Below are positions 1 to 7,998 of a DNA stretch of 14,787 nucleotides, piece by piece. Origin of the DNA: Clostridiaceae bacterium (GTDB lineage Bacteria > Bacillota > Clostridia > Acetivibrionales > DTU013); NCBI GenBank assembly GCA_012799845.1, contig JAAZKL010000160.1, positions 1 through 14,787 on the forward strand. Direction: 5' to 3'. The position numbers were made by a program, and so were the translations under genes. Below the pieces are notes generated by a model. It was not told the origin of the DNA and searched no databases. It worked only from the letters and a program-made list of their open reading frames with translations. How positions within the stretch are numbered: position 1 is the first letter of the stretch; every line of letters begins with the position of its first letter.

Positions 1-1
1 A

Positions 2-307
2 GTGGATGGTGTTAAGAACCGGTGGCAGGAGCTTTGGTACATTACCCTGCCGAACATGAAGCCCATGCTGATGTTCGGCGCCGTTATGTCGATCACTTCA
101 TCATTCGCGGTCAGCGATGTCACGATAGCGCTCGCAGGTCTGCCAAGCGTGGACTATGCGGCGCATACGGTGGTCAACCACCTTATCGACTATGGTACGA
201 TACGTTTTGAAATGGGATATGCGTCGGCTATCGCCACAGTACTGTTCCTTACGATGATCTTTTGCAACAAGGTAGTGCAGAATCTTCTGAAGAAGGTGGG
301 GAGATAG
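2..307 (+). CDS. MalF-type carbohydrate ABC transporter permease, C-terminal fragment
   Basis: This is the last ~101 codons of an inner-membrane permease that begins upstream of the window; the GTG at position 2 is an internal valine, not a start. The fragment opens inside the cytoplasmic EAA loop, the signature by which ABC importer permeases contact their ATPase: DGVKNRWQELWYITLPNMKP fits the second half of EAAxxDG(A)-x9-I-x-LP. Two hydrophobic helices and a short basic tail (LLKKVGR) follow, as usual for MalF/UgpA-type subunits. It ends one base before the start of a MalG-type permease, so the two very probably form one heterodimer. The substrate cannot be read from the fragment; a plant- or host-derived oligosaccharide is an inference from the neighbours. 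Family assignment is firm, substrate unknown. Confidence 0.88.
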   Translation: MDGVKNRWQELWYITLPNMKPMLMFGAVMSITSSFAVSDVTIALAGLPSVDYAAHTVVNHLIDYGTIRFEMGYASAIATVLFLTMIFCNKVVQNLLKKVGR

Positions 308-308
308 T

Positions 309-1172
309 ATGAAGAACCGTAAACTCAATGCAAAGAGGCTTAACCGTTCACTGGGGGGCGACATAATGAATATCGTTGTCCTTGTGATATTCGGATCATT
401 TATGGTGCTCCCCATGATATACGCGATCTCCAATGCGTTCAAGCCCCTGGACGAGATATTCATGTTCCCTCCGAGGTTTTTCGTCAGGAATCCCACCCTT
501 GACAACTTCAGGGATCTGTTCCTGCTCATGGCCCAGTCGTGGGTGCCTTTTTCCCGTTACATATTCAATACGGTATTCATCACTGCAGCAGGCACCGCGG
601 GGCATGTGGTGGTGGCATCGATGGCAGCCTATGCGCTTGAAAAGCATAAATTTCCCGGAGCGAAGCTCTTTTTCAGCATAGTGGTCACTTCACTCATGTT
701 TTCACCTGTAGTGACCGCAATACCTAATTACATGGTGATGGCGAAGCTCAAATGGCTCGACACATATCTCGCGCTGATAATTCCTGCTTTCGGATATTCA
801 CTTGGGCTGTTCCTTATGAAACAGTTCATGGTCACGATACCTGACTCTCTCCTGGAATCAGCACGCATGGACGGCGCCAGCGAGTTCAGGACATTCTGGA
901 CGGTGGCGATGCCTTGCGTCAAGCCCGCATGGCTCACGCTTATAATATTCTCGTTCCAGACCCTCTGGGGGGCGACAGGCAGTACGTTTATTTACAGCGA
1001 AGAACTGAAAACGCTGCCGTATGCGCTGAACCAGATACTGCTGGGCGGATTCGCCAGGGCGGGCGTGGGAGCTGCAGTCATACTCCTTATGATGATAGTG
1101 CCGGTGATCCTGTTCATGGTGACACAAAGCAGCATCATCCAGACCATGTCCACATCCGGACTGAAGGAATAG
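309..1172 (+). CDS. MalG-type carbohydrate ABC transporter permease
   Basis: A 287-residue inner-membrane subunit of a CUT1-type sugar importer, close to the usual ~280 residues. It shows a short basic N-terminus, about six hydrophobic helices and the EAA loop near residues 180-200 (ESARMDGASEFRTFWTVAMP), the docking site for the ATPase. The C-terminus STSGLKE resembles the typical SGLKG/TSGIVG ending of MalG homologues. The ATG lies one base after the stop of the preceding MalF-type gene, with a GGTGGGGAG ribosome binding site in that gene's last codons, so translation is probably coupled. No ATPase gene is visible. In related Gram-positive systems a shared MsmK/UgpC-type ATPase encoded elsewhere serves several importers, and that is inferred here. 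Confidence 0.93.
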   Translation: MKNRKLNAKRLNRSLGGDIMNIVVLVIFGSFMVLPMIYAISNAFKPLDEIFMFPPRFFVRNPTLDNFRDLFLLMAQSWVPFSRYIFNTVFITAAGTAGHVVVASMAAYALEKHKFPGAKLFFSIVVTSLMFSPVVTAIPNYMVMAKLKWLDTYLALIIPAFGYSLGLFLMKQFMVTIPDSLLESARMDGASEFRTFWTVAMPCVKPAWLTLIIFSFQTLWGATGSTFIYSEELKTLPYALNQILLGGFARAGVGAAVILLMMIVPVILFMVTQSSIIQTMSTSGLKE

Positions 1173-1187
1173 AAGGGAGGCAGGGCA

Positions 1188-2696
1188 TTGAGATTCAAAA
1201 GGATTCTGGCGGTTTCGATCATATTCATTCTGTTGTGCCCGGCAGTCGTCCATGCGGATGACCCTTACAGCAACTATACCTATGATTTCTGGGGCACTCC
1301 TGTGCCGACGCCTGCCGCATATGTCCCGGAGATGATAGTTGACGGCGTGTCTCTTGGCATTGAGCCCTTCAATAAGCCATCCGACCTTTTTGTCGGTCCG
1401 GATAACAAGATCTATGTCGCGGATTCGGGAAATAACCGTATAGTTGTGATGAATGACGACTGGAAACTTGTCAGGATAATCAGCAGCTTTAATAAAGAAG
1501 GATCAAAGGACAGCTTTAAAAACCCGTCGGGATTGTTCGTCACACAGGACGGGGATTTATATGTGGCAGATACGGACAATTCAAGGATAGTCCACCTTGA
1601 TGCCGACGGGAAATTCGTAAGGGAGATCGGCCGTCCGGTATCGGAGATCATTCCCGATGACTTCAAGTATTATCCTACAGCACTGGTAGTGGACAAGGCG
1701 CAGAGGATCTATATAGTGGCGCTGGGCTGCAACCAGGGTCTGATCGAACTGGACAGCGAAGGCGATTTTGTGGGCTATACGGGCGCCAGCAAGGTTAAGT
1801 TCAACATGGTCGATTATGTCTGGAAGATGATAGCTACTGATGAGCAGAGAGAAAAAATGACGAATTTCGTGCCCACGGAATACAACAATATAAACATCGA
1901 CAATGACGGGTTCATTTATGTAACGACCAGCGGCGTATCGCTGGAGGATATCGATTATGCGATAAGCACGAGATCGAAGGATGACAGGTACGCACCGATA
2001 AGAAAACTGAATCCGACAGGTACGGATGTTTTGAGAAGAAACGGATATTTCCCTCCCGTAGGCGATATTGTTTTCAGATCCCGTGGTTATGCGGAAGCGG
2101 GCAATTCCCAGTTCTATGATGTGTGTATCGATGATTCGGGCATTTACAGCGTGCTGGACAAGAAAAAAGGAAGGATATTCACATATGACGTGGACGGCAA
2201 TCTGCTGTATATTTTCGGCGGCATCGGCAACCGGAAGGGCAATTTCAGGGATCCCGTCGCTGTTGATGTGATAGGTGATAATTACGCCGTGCTTGATTTC
2301 AACCTGAACCAGATCACGGTATTCAGGCCGACGGACTACGGAAGGCTTGTCAAGGAAGCAGTCGAACTCCACCTGACCGGCCGTTATGACGAGTCGGCAG
2401 CCAGGTGGGAACAGGTCCTGAAATATAATGCAAACTGTGAGCTTGCGTATGTCGGCATGGGCAAGGCATACCTGAGGAAAGACGAATTCAGGCTGGCGAT
2501 GAAGTATTTCAAGCTCGGGAACAAAAGGGATTATTACAGCAAGGCATTTGACCTTTACAGGCAGGAAGTTATCGGGGACAATTTCGGCCTGGTCGTGCTG
2601 GCGATCATTGTGTTGTACATCGGATCACGGATCCTGAAGAGGATCAGGACCGGAAAAAAGGCTCGAATCAAAGCCATGGGAAAGGTGGAGGCATAA
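1188..2696 (+). CDS. Secreted NHL-repeat beta-propeller protein with TPR-like segment and C-terminal membrane anchor
   Basis: A 502-residue protein whose molecular role I do not recognise. The TTG start is chosen because GGGAGG (1175-1180) sits 7 bases upstream and the protein then opens with a clean signal peptide ending at about VHADDP (residue 24). Residues ~55-380 hold repeated NHL blades, clearest as KPSDLFVGPDNKIYVADSGN and NPSGLFVTQDGDLYVADTDN; five or six blades can be counted, enough for one propeller. Residues ~382-460 are alpha-helical and TPR-like (AARWEQVLKYN, AYVGMGKAYLRKDEFRLAMK). A single hydrophobic helix at ~466-480 and a basic tail follow, so most of the protein should lie outside the cell, held by the C-terminal helix. 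It lies between permease genes and a YIP1 gene. A role in sensing or scaffolding for the importer or the DUF5696 protein is inference. Confidence 0.85.
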   Translation: MRFKRILAVSIIFILLCPAVVHADDPYSNYTYDFWGTPVPTPAAYVPEMIVDGVSLGIEPFNKPSDLFVGPDNKIYVADSGNNRIVVMNDDWKLVRIISSFNKEGSKDSFKNPSGLFVTQDGDLYVADTDNSRIVHLDADGKFVREIGRPVSEIIPDDFKYYPTALVVDKAQRIYIVALGCNQGLIELDSEGDFVGYTGASKVKFNMVDYVWKMIATDEQREKMTNFVPTEYNNINIDNDGFIYVTTSGVSLEDIDYAISTRSKDDRYAPIRKLNPTGTDVLRRNGYFPPVGDIVFRSRGYAEAGNSQFYDVCIDDSGIYSVLDKKKGRIFTYDVDGNLLYIFGGIGNRKGNFRDPVAVDVIGDNYAVLDFNLNQITVFRPTDYGRLVKEAVELHLTGRYDESAARWEQVLKYNANCELAYVGMGKAYLRKDEFRLAMKYFKLGNKRDYYSKAFDLYRQEVIGDNFGLVVLAIIVLYIGSRILKRIRTGKKARIKAMGKVEA

Positions 2697-3320
2697 ATGG
2701 AGGTACTGGGCAGTCTGAGATATTCGCTGTATATGATATTTCATCCTTTTGACGGTTTCTGGGACCTGAAGCATGAAAAAAGAGGCAACCTCAAGACAGC
2801 CATGATCATAGTCGCGATGGTCGCAGCCACATTCATACTGCGCAGGCAGCTGACAGGCTTTATTTTGAATGAAGTGAAGCTGTCGGAACTCAATATAATA
2901 GTTGAGATATTAAGCATAGTATTGCCGTTTTTCCTGTGGTGTGTTGCAAACTGGTGCGTGACCACCCTGATGGACGGTGAAGGAAGTTTCAGGGATATTG
3001 TGATAACCAGCGCGTACGCGCTTGTTCCCCTGGTTTTGATCAATGTGCCGCTTATCATATTCAGCAATATAATCACGCTCGAGGAAGCAGCTTTCTACAG
3101 TTTCTTCGATGTGTTGTCCCTTGTGTGGACCGTCATACTGCTGATCCTCGGCACGAGCGTGGTACACCAGTATTCACTTACGAGGACTTTCCTGACCTGC
3201 ATTTGCATCGTGGTGGGCATGGGACTGATCATATTCATAGCGCTGCTGTTTTTCAGCCTGCTGCAGCAGATGTACGCGTTCTTCTATACTATATACCAGG
3301 AAATAGCACTGAGGCTATAG
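2697..3320 (+). CDS. YIP1-family multi-spanning membrane protein
   Basis: A 207-residue protein with about five hydrophobic helices (roughly residues 33-53, 66-88, 101-123, 137-157 and 163-189) after a short amphipathic N-terminus. The opening LRYSLYMIFHPFDGFWDLKHE matches the start of bacterial YIP1 domain proteins (a helix, then HP-x-x-xF/W-x-x-K/E). WCVANWCVTTLMDGEGSFRD and ITSAYALVPL fit the conserved core of that family. The ATG directly follows the TAA of the NHL gene (TAAATG), with GGTGGAGG in that gene's last codons, implying coupled translation. Bacterial YIP1 proteins have no settled function. Its position between an anchored propeller protein and a secreted DUF5696 protein suggests a membrane partner for one of them. 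Family call fairly confident, function unknown. Confidence 0.85.
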   Translation: MEVLGSLRYSLYMIFHPFDGFWDLKHEKRGNLKTAMIIVAMVAATFILRRQLTGFILNEVKLSELNIIVEILSIVLPFFLWCVANWCVTTLMDGEGSFRDIVITSAYALVPLVLINVPLIIFSNIITLEEAAFYSFFDVLSLVWTVILLILGTSVVHQYSLTRTFLTCICIVVGMGLIIFIALLFFSLLQQMYAFFYTIYQEIALRL

Positions 3321-3333
3321 GGGGTGTAAAGCT

Positions 3334-5880
3334 ATGATCATGAAAAAAATAACAGCTCTGATAATCACAGCCGCGCTTCTTATGTCCAGCAGTGCTGTTT
3401 TCGCGGATCCCGGAAGCGACCAGGCCGACAAAGCAGCGCCGGAGTCGATGAAGCTGGTCGCGGAGAACGAATACCTGGCGCTTTATATCGATGAGACAAC
3501 TACCGTGGCTGCTGTAATGGACAAAAAGAACGGCCATGTCTGGTACACCAATCCCCCGAACAGGAGCGAAGATCCGATCGCGGCCGCGATAAACAAGGAT
3601 AAACTGTCTTCGCAGATTTCAATTTCTTATTATAATCCGACAGCCCAGCAGAGGCTGATGAACAATTATTCCGACTGCATCAGGTATGAACAGTTCGAGA
3701 TAACGCCTGTCGATAACGGCGTCAGGATAGTTTACAGGTTAGGCAAGGAGGAAAAACTCTATCATCTCCCGCAGATAATCAGCGTGGAAAGAATGGAAGA
3801 AAAGATCCTGAAAAACCTGGACGCCAAGACCGGTAAATCACTGGTGAGCAAATACAGGCTCATATCGCTGGAGAAAGCAAAGACGGAAAAACAGAAGCAG
3901 GAAATGCTGGATCAGTTCCCCACAGTGGAGAACGGGGATCTGTATGTCCTGGGCGACAACATCAAGGATTTCATGAAGGTACAGCTCGAGGAAATCGTCA
4001 AGCAGTCCGGGTATACGATGGAAGATCTTAAGGAGGACATGAGACTCAACAATGTGCCTGTACCTGAAGAGAATAAAGAGAGATTCATCATACCGTTGGA
4101 ATATACCCTGGAAAATGACAACCTGGTGGTCAGGGTCCCAACTGATGAGATCGTATACAACGCCGATTCATATCCCATATATACCATGTCGCTGCTGGAG
4201 TTCTTCGGAGCGGCCGGGACTGATGAAAGCGGCTACATGCTCGTTCCGGACGGATCCGGATCGCTTATATACCTGAACAATAAGAAGTTCAATGCACCGA
4301 CCTATGCCATCGACGTTTACGGAAACGACCAGGCGATACCGCTGCCCGAAAGATCGAGCATAATCGAACAGGCCTATCTTCCCGTGTACGGGATGAAAAG
4401 GGGAGACGATGCGTTTCTCGCCATAATTGAATCGGGCGACGCCATGGCCAGGATCTGGGCAGATATCAGCGGCAGGGTGAATTCTTACAACACAGTGTAT
4501 CCATCTTTCGTGCTGGTCCAGAATGATGTGCTCGATATAGGCGATTATTCCGGAAACAATACGATAATGGTGTTCCAGCCCAGGGTTTTCAAAGGTGACA
4601 TAAAGATAAGATACAAATTCCTGAAAGGCCAGGATGCAGATTATTCGGGTATGGCGGCTTATTACCGCAGTTACCTGGAAAAGAAGGGGATGACCAGGGA
4701 AAATCCGAGGGATAATGTCCCGTTCTTCCTTGAAGTAGTTGGCGCCATTGATAAGGTCAGGCCTATACTCGGCATTCCAATGAGGACCGCTGTGCCGCTG
4801 ACCACTTATGAACAAGCTATGGAGATAATAAACGAACTGAACGGGGCAGGCATCAATGAGATCATACTGAAATATACGGGGTGGGCAAACGGCGGTATAG
4901 ACCATAGCATCCCGACCAGCCTGAGCCTTATGTCGAAGCTGGGAGGAAGCAAAGGATTCAAAAAGCTCCAGTCCTTCCTTGAAGGAAAGGGGATAGAGTA
5001 TTTCCCGGAGCTGGGTTTCATACTGAACTACAGGGACACCCTGCTTGACAGCTTCATACCTTTCCTGCACGCATCCAGGTATATCACGAGGGAAATCGCA
5101 TCGGTATTCAGGTTCAACCTTGCTACCAACATGCCGTACAGGGCTGCTGGCACTTTCTATATCATAAGCCCGTCAAGGATACCGTCCATTGTCGACAGTA
5201 TGATAAAAAGCCTTGATAAACTGTCTGTGAAGGGCATTTCTCTGAGGGATGCCGCCATAAACCTGAATTCCGATTTCAAAGAGTCGAATCTTGTTGACAG
5301 GCAGCAGGCACGGGTGATCGTCGAAGAACAGATCAGGAAGATAAATGACTCCGGGCTGTCGGTCATGGCGCTGGGCGGCAACGCATATGCACTGCCCTGC
5401 TCGGATTATTTGCTGGACATACCCGAGGAATCCAACCAGTTCCATCTGACGGATGAAAGCATACCGTTCTTCCAGATGGCAGTGCGGGGCTATATCACAT
5501 ATGCCGGGACGCCGATAAACCTGTCGTCTGATTACAGGAAAACTTTCCTGAAATCGATCGAGACCGGATCGGGTATTTATTTCTGTTTTATCTACGAGGA
5601 AAATTCGGCGGTGAAGGAGTCTTACTTCGACCATTATTACTCCACTGAGTACAGGTTGTGGATGAACGAAGCCAGGGAATTCTACCGAGAGGCAAATGAG
5701 GCTCTGCGAAGTGTACAGGGCCAGACCATAAAGAAGCATGAAAAGCTGGCGGCAGGCGTCTACAAGACTACTTTTGAAAAAGGCAGGGAAATAGTAGTCA
5801 ACTACAACTCAAAGCCTGTGGAAATCAATGGAACCAGGGTGGAGTCCCTTGATTTCAAAGTCGTTAAGGAGGGTCAGTGA
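3334..5880 (+). CDS. Secreted DUF5696-family protein, glycosidase-like architecture
   Basis: An 848-residue exported protein. The ATG at 3334 is preferred to that at 3340 because GGGGGTG (3320-3326) is 7 bases before it. A signal peptide runs to about AVFA (residue 24), with no lipobox, so it is probably released or wall-associated. Residues ~44-260 look like a beta-sandwich (EYLALYIDETTTVAAVMDKK, HVWYTNPP) interrupted by a charged helical stretch at ~150-245. Residues ~480-740 resemble a TIM barrel: IILKYTGWANGGIDH (D523), GIEYFPELGF (E559), then ISLRDAAINLNSDF (D639, D647). A beta-rich tail closes the chain. This order recalls large retaining glycosidases such as GH101/GH129 or GH97. DUF5696 itself has no established activity that I know of. 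Context (two sugar permease pairs and a binding protein) makes extracellular glycan processing likely; the catalytic residues are guesses. Confidence 0.82.
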   Translation: MIMKKITALIITAALLMSSSAVFADPGSDQADKAAPESMKLVAENEYLALYIDETTTVAAVMDKKNGHVWYTNPPNRSEDPIAAAINKDKLSSQISISYYNPTAQQRLMNNYSDCIRYEQFEITPVDNGVRIVYRLGKEEKLYHLPQIISVERMEEKILKNLDAKTGKSLVSKYRLISLEKAKTEKQKQEMLDQFPTVENGDLYVLGDNIKDFMKVQLEEIVKQSGYTMEDLKEDMRLNNVPVPEENKERFIIPLEYTLENDNLVVRVPTDEIVYNADSYPIYTMSLLEFFGAAGTDESGYMLVPDGSGSLIYLNNKKFNAPTYAIDVYGNDQAIPLPERSSIIEQAYLPVYGMKRGDDAFLAIIESGDAMARIWADISGRVNSYNTVYPSFVLVQNDVLDIGDYSGNNTIMVFQPRVFKGDIKIRYKFLKGQDADYSGMAAYYRSYLEKKGMTRENPRDNVPFFLEVVGAIDKVRPILGIPMRTAVPLTTYEQAMEIINELNGAGINEIILKYTGWANGGIDHSIPTSLSLMSKLGGSKGFKKLQSFLEGKGIEYFPELGFILNYRDTLLDSFIPFLHASRYITREIASVFRFNLATNMPYRAAGTFYIISPSRIPSIVDSMIKSLDKLSVKGISLRDAAINLNSDFKESNLVDRQQARVIVEEQIRKINDSGLSVMALGGNAYALPCSDYLLDIPEESNQFHLTDESIPFFQMAVRGYITYAGTPINLSSDYRKTFLKSIETGSGIYFCFIYEENSAVKESYFDHYYSTEYRLWMNEAREFYREANEALRSVQGQTIKKHEKLAAGVYKTTFEKGREIVVNYNSKPVEINGTRVESLDFKVVKEGQ

Positions 5881-6836
5881 TGAAGGTACCGGTATTGTCA
5901 GATAAATTGATGAAAACATCATCCGCCCCGAAAAAGAAAAGGAGAAGCGGACTGGATCTCACCAGGAAAAGAGCCATGATGGGCTACGTGTTTGTCATGC
6001 CTTTTATAATTGGCCTCATCACATTTTTCCTTGTGCCTATGATCCAAACAGTCATTTTCAGCTTCAATAACCTGGAGACCGTGCCAGGCGGCTACAGACT
6101 GATACCCAAAGGGATCGAGAATTACAGGAAAGCGTTCTTAAGCGACGCCAATTTCACGAGAAACCTGGTGGATTCATTGCTCTATATGTTCACCAATGTT
6201 CCATTGATACTGATTTTCAGCTTTTTTGCGGCGAACCTGCTGAACCAGAAGTTCAGGGGCCGCGGATTGGCAAGGGCCATATTCTTCCTGCCAGTTATTC
6301 TGACATCCGGAGTAATGCTGGTCATTGACAGCGGAGACATGCTGCAGGCAGCATATGGAATAGCACAGCCGGAAACGCAGGAGGGCGCGTTCAGGGCGGT
6401 GGAACTGGTAAGGCTGTTGCTGAGATCCAGGTTGAGCCCAACGTTCATCGATTATGTAATCAGCGCAGTGGACAGGATATACGAGATCGTTTCGGCGTCC
6501 GGTGTCCAGATACTCGTATTCCTTGCAGGACTGCAGTCGATCTCACCTTCCCTGTTCGAGGCTTCAAACATGGAAGGGGCGACAGGATGGGAAAATTTCT
6601 GGAAGATAACATTCCCGATGGTGAGCCCGCTGATCCTCGTAAATACGGTCTACAGCATCATAGATACGCTGACCAACCCGGCAAACGCACTAATGGACCA
6701 GATCAGGACTACTGCATTTTCCAGGAACGATTTCGGACTGAGCGCTGCGATGGCCCTGGTGTACTTCTTTGCGATAATGGCAGTCATCGGGATCGTGGTG
6801 TGGCTCATCTCGAAGGTTGTATTCTATTACGAATAG
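5880..6836 (+). CDS. MalF-type carbohydrate ABC transporter permease (second system)
   Basis: A 318-residue inner-membrane permease. The ATG at 5880 overlaps the TGA of the DUF5696 gene by one base. It is preferred to the in-frame GTG at 5877 because AAGGAGGG (5866-5873) then leaves the better 7-base spacing. The N-terminus is strongly basic (KKKRRS) and cytoplasmic, followed by MMGYVFVMPFIIGLITFFLVP, the usual first helix of MalF/UgpA/LplB-type subunits. The EAA loop near residues 225-250 reads EASNMEGATGWENFWKITFP, with Glu replacing the usual Asp before Gly-Ala. A hydrophilic insertion at about residues 155-205 lies between helices and is longer than in MalF-minimal permeases. It pairs with the next gene. 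Overlap with the DUF5696 gene argues that both serve the same substrate. Confidence 0.92.
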   Translation: MKVPVLSDKLMKTSSAPKKKRRSGLDLTRKRAMMGYVFVMPFIIGLITFFLVPMIQTVIFSFNNLETVPGGYRLIPKGIENYRKAFLSDANFTRNLVDSLLYMFTNVPLILIFSFFAANLLNQKFRGRGLARAIFFLPVILTSGVMLVIDSGDMLQAAYGIAQPETQEGAFRAVELVRLLLRSRLSPTFIDYVISAVDRIYEIVSASGVQILVFLAGLQSISPSLFEASNMEGATGWENFWKITFPMVSPLILVNTVYSIIDTLTNPANALMDQIRTTAFSRNDFGLSAAMALVYFFAIMAVIGIVVWLISKVVFYYE

Positions 6837-6854
6837 AAGGGATCGGAGGGCTAT

Positions 6855-7850
6855 ATGAAAAAAAGCATTTTAAGCAGGAAGTCAGGAAAGCACGGAAGGC
6901 AGCACCGCAGACATATGCTTTATACAATGGGAAGGCGCAGCTGGTCCGTGGTCAGAGGGGTCATCATAGCGGGGATATGCTTCCTCATCCTCTATCCAAC
7001 GCTGGTGAAGCTGTCGCTTTCTTTCATGCCTGACAAGGATATATTCGATGTGACCGTGCGGTATGTTCCCAAATCGCCGACACTGGAAAATTACAAGACT
7101 GTTTTGAGTGCAATGAGATTTGGCCCCTCGTTCTGGAATACATTGAAGCTTTCAACAATGACCAGTTTAATGCAGCTTATCTCATGTACACTGATCGGTT
7201 ACGGGTTCGCGAGGTTCAAGTTCTGGGGCAGAGGTTTCCTGTTCGCACTGGTCATCATTACGATGATCGTACCGCCCCAGACATTGATGCTGCCGCTGTA
7301 TCTCCATTTCCAATCATTTGATATTTTAGGTATCATTTCGGCTATTACAGGCAAGGGAGGCATCAGGCTGCTGGACAGCTACTGGCCTTTCATACTTATG
7401 TCGCTGACGGGGATGGGGCTTAAGAACGGGTTGTATATATATATCATGCGGCAGTTTTTCAGAGGTATGCCGAGAGAACTTGAAGAGGCCGCTTATGTCG
7501 ACGGCGCAGGCATGCTGAGGACCTTCGCGCAGATAATGCTGCCCAGTGCCGTGCCGGCCATGGTGACTGTGTTCCTGTTCTCATTCGTATGGCAGTGGAC
7601 AGATACCTTCTACTCCAACCTGTTCCTGATAAATACAACTGTGCTTGCAAAGACAGCAGCCAATGTATCGAACCAGATAGCAAAAGATATGGTCCAGGTC
7701 GTGGGTGCAGAAATATATCTGCCCCCGGCAATAAGCTCGATGTATACAAACACGGCGAGCCTGCTGGTCATACTGCCGCTGGTGGTACTGTACATGTTCG
7801 CGCAGAAGCGCTTCGTGGAGAGCATCGAGCGGACCGGGATCGTCGGATGA
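6855..7850 (+). CDS. MalG-type carbohydrate ABC transporter permease (second system)
   Basis: A 331-residue permease, longer than usual because of a basic ~35-residue N-terminal extension (KSGKHGRQHRRH) and a loop near residues 155-170 (GIISAITGKGGIRLLDSYW). GGAGGG (6845-6850) precedes the ATG. The EAA loop is canonical: ELEEAAYVDGAGMLRTFAQ, then LPSAVP. The ending RFVESIERTGIVG is typical of MalG-type subunits. It lies 18 bases after its MalF-type partner and should form the membrane channel with it. Residues ~270-300 contain a long external loop (TTVLAKTAANVSNQIAKDMV) that may contact the binding protein. The substrate is unknown. The nearest candidate receptor is the lipoprotein encoded 148 bases downstream. 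Confidence 0.93.
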   Translation: MKKSILSRKSGKHGRQHRRHMLYTMGRRSWSVVRGVIIAGICFLILYPTLVKLSLSFMPDKDIFDVTVRYVPKSPTLENYKTVLSAMRFGPSFWNTLKLSTMTSLMQLISCTLIGYGFARFKFWGRGFLFALVIITMIVPPQTLMLPLYLHFQSFDILGIISAITGKGGIRLLDSYWPFILMSLTGMGLKNGLYIYIMRQFFRGMPRELEEAAYVDGAGMLRTFAQIMLPSAVPAMVTVFLFSFVWQWTDTFYSNLFLINTTVLAKTAANVSNQIAKDMVQVVGAEIYLPPAISSMYTNTASLLVILPLVVLYMFAQKRFVESIERTGIVG

Positions 7851-7881
7851 TTTACGGCGATATGTGCCGGGATGCGTTTTG

Positions 7882-7910
7882 TTGACTCTGCAGTGTATTT
7901 TTGGTAATTT
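7882..7910 (+). promoter_or_regulatory. Possible promoter before the solute-binding protein gene
   Basis: TTGACT (7882-7887) is followed after 17 bases by TAATTT (7905-7910), a poor -10. A perfect TATAAT lies at 7911-7916 but is 23 bases from the -35-like box. The region is AT-rich compared with the flanking genes. A separate promoter would fit the need for excess binding protein over permease, but the box spacing leaves this tentative. Confidence 0.3.
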
Positions 7911-7947
7911 TATAATTGGAAGCCGATGTATATTGCGGTTCCTGATG

Positions 7948-7970
7948 ATTAAGACCCGTTGGGTTTTAAT
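7948..7970 (+). other. Inverted repeat (RNA hairpin) upstream of the solute-binding protein gene
   Basis: Two 10-base arms, ATTAAGACCC (7948-7957) and GGGTTTTAAT (7961-7970), pair across a GTT loop with a single G-T wobble. An A-rich run follows (7971-7982), then the ribosome binding site. There is no T-tract, so it is not a plus-strand terminator. It may protect the 5' end of a processed binding-protein mRNA, or bind a regulator as DNA. Confidence 0.6.
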
Positions 7971-7998
7971 AAAAAATAAAAAACAGGGAGGTTACATT

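Noticed and set aside
4168..5070. 300-codon minus-strand frame opposite the DUF5696 gene
   Set aside because: Shadow frame with no family resemblance; the plus-strand gene has signal peptide, binding site and tight operon spacing.
7864..7998. 45-codon upstream extension of the solute-binding protein frame
   Set aside because: No ribosome binding site at 7864, and it would put extra residues before a perfect lipoprotein signal peptide that starts at 7999 after GGGAGG.
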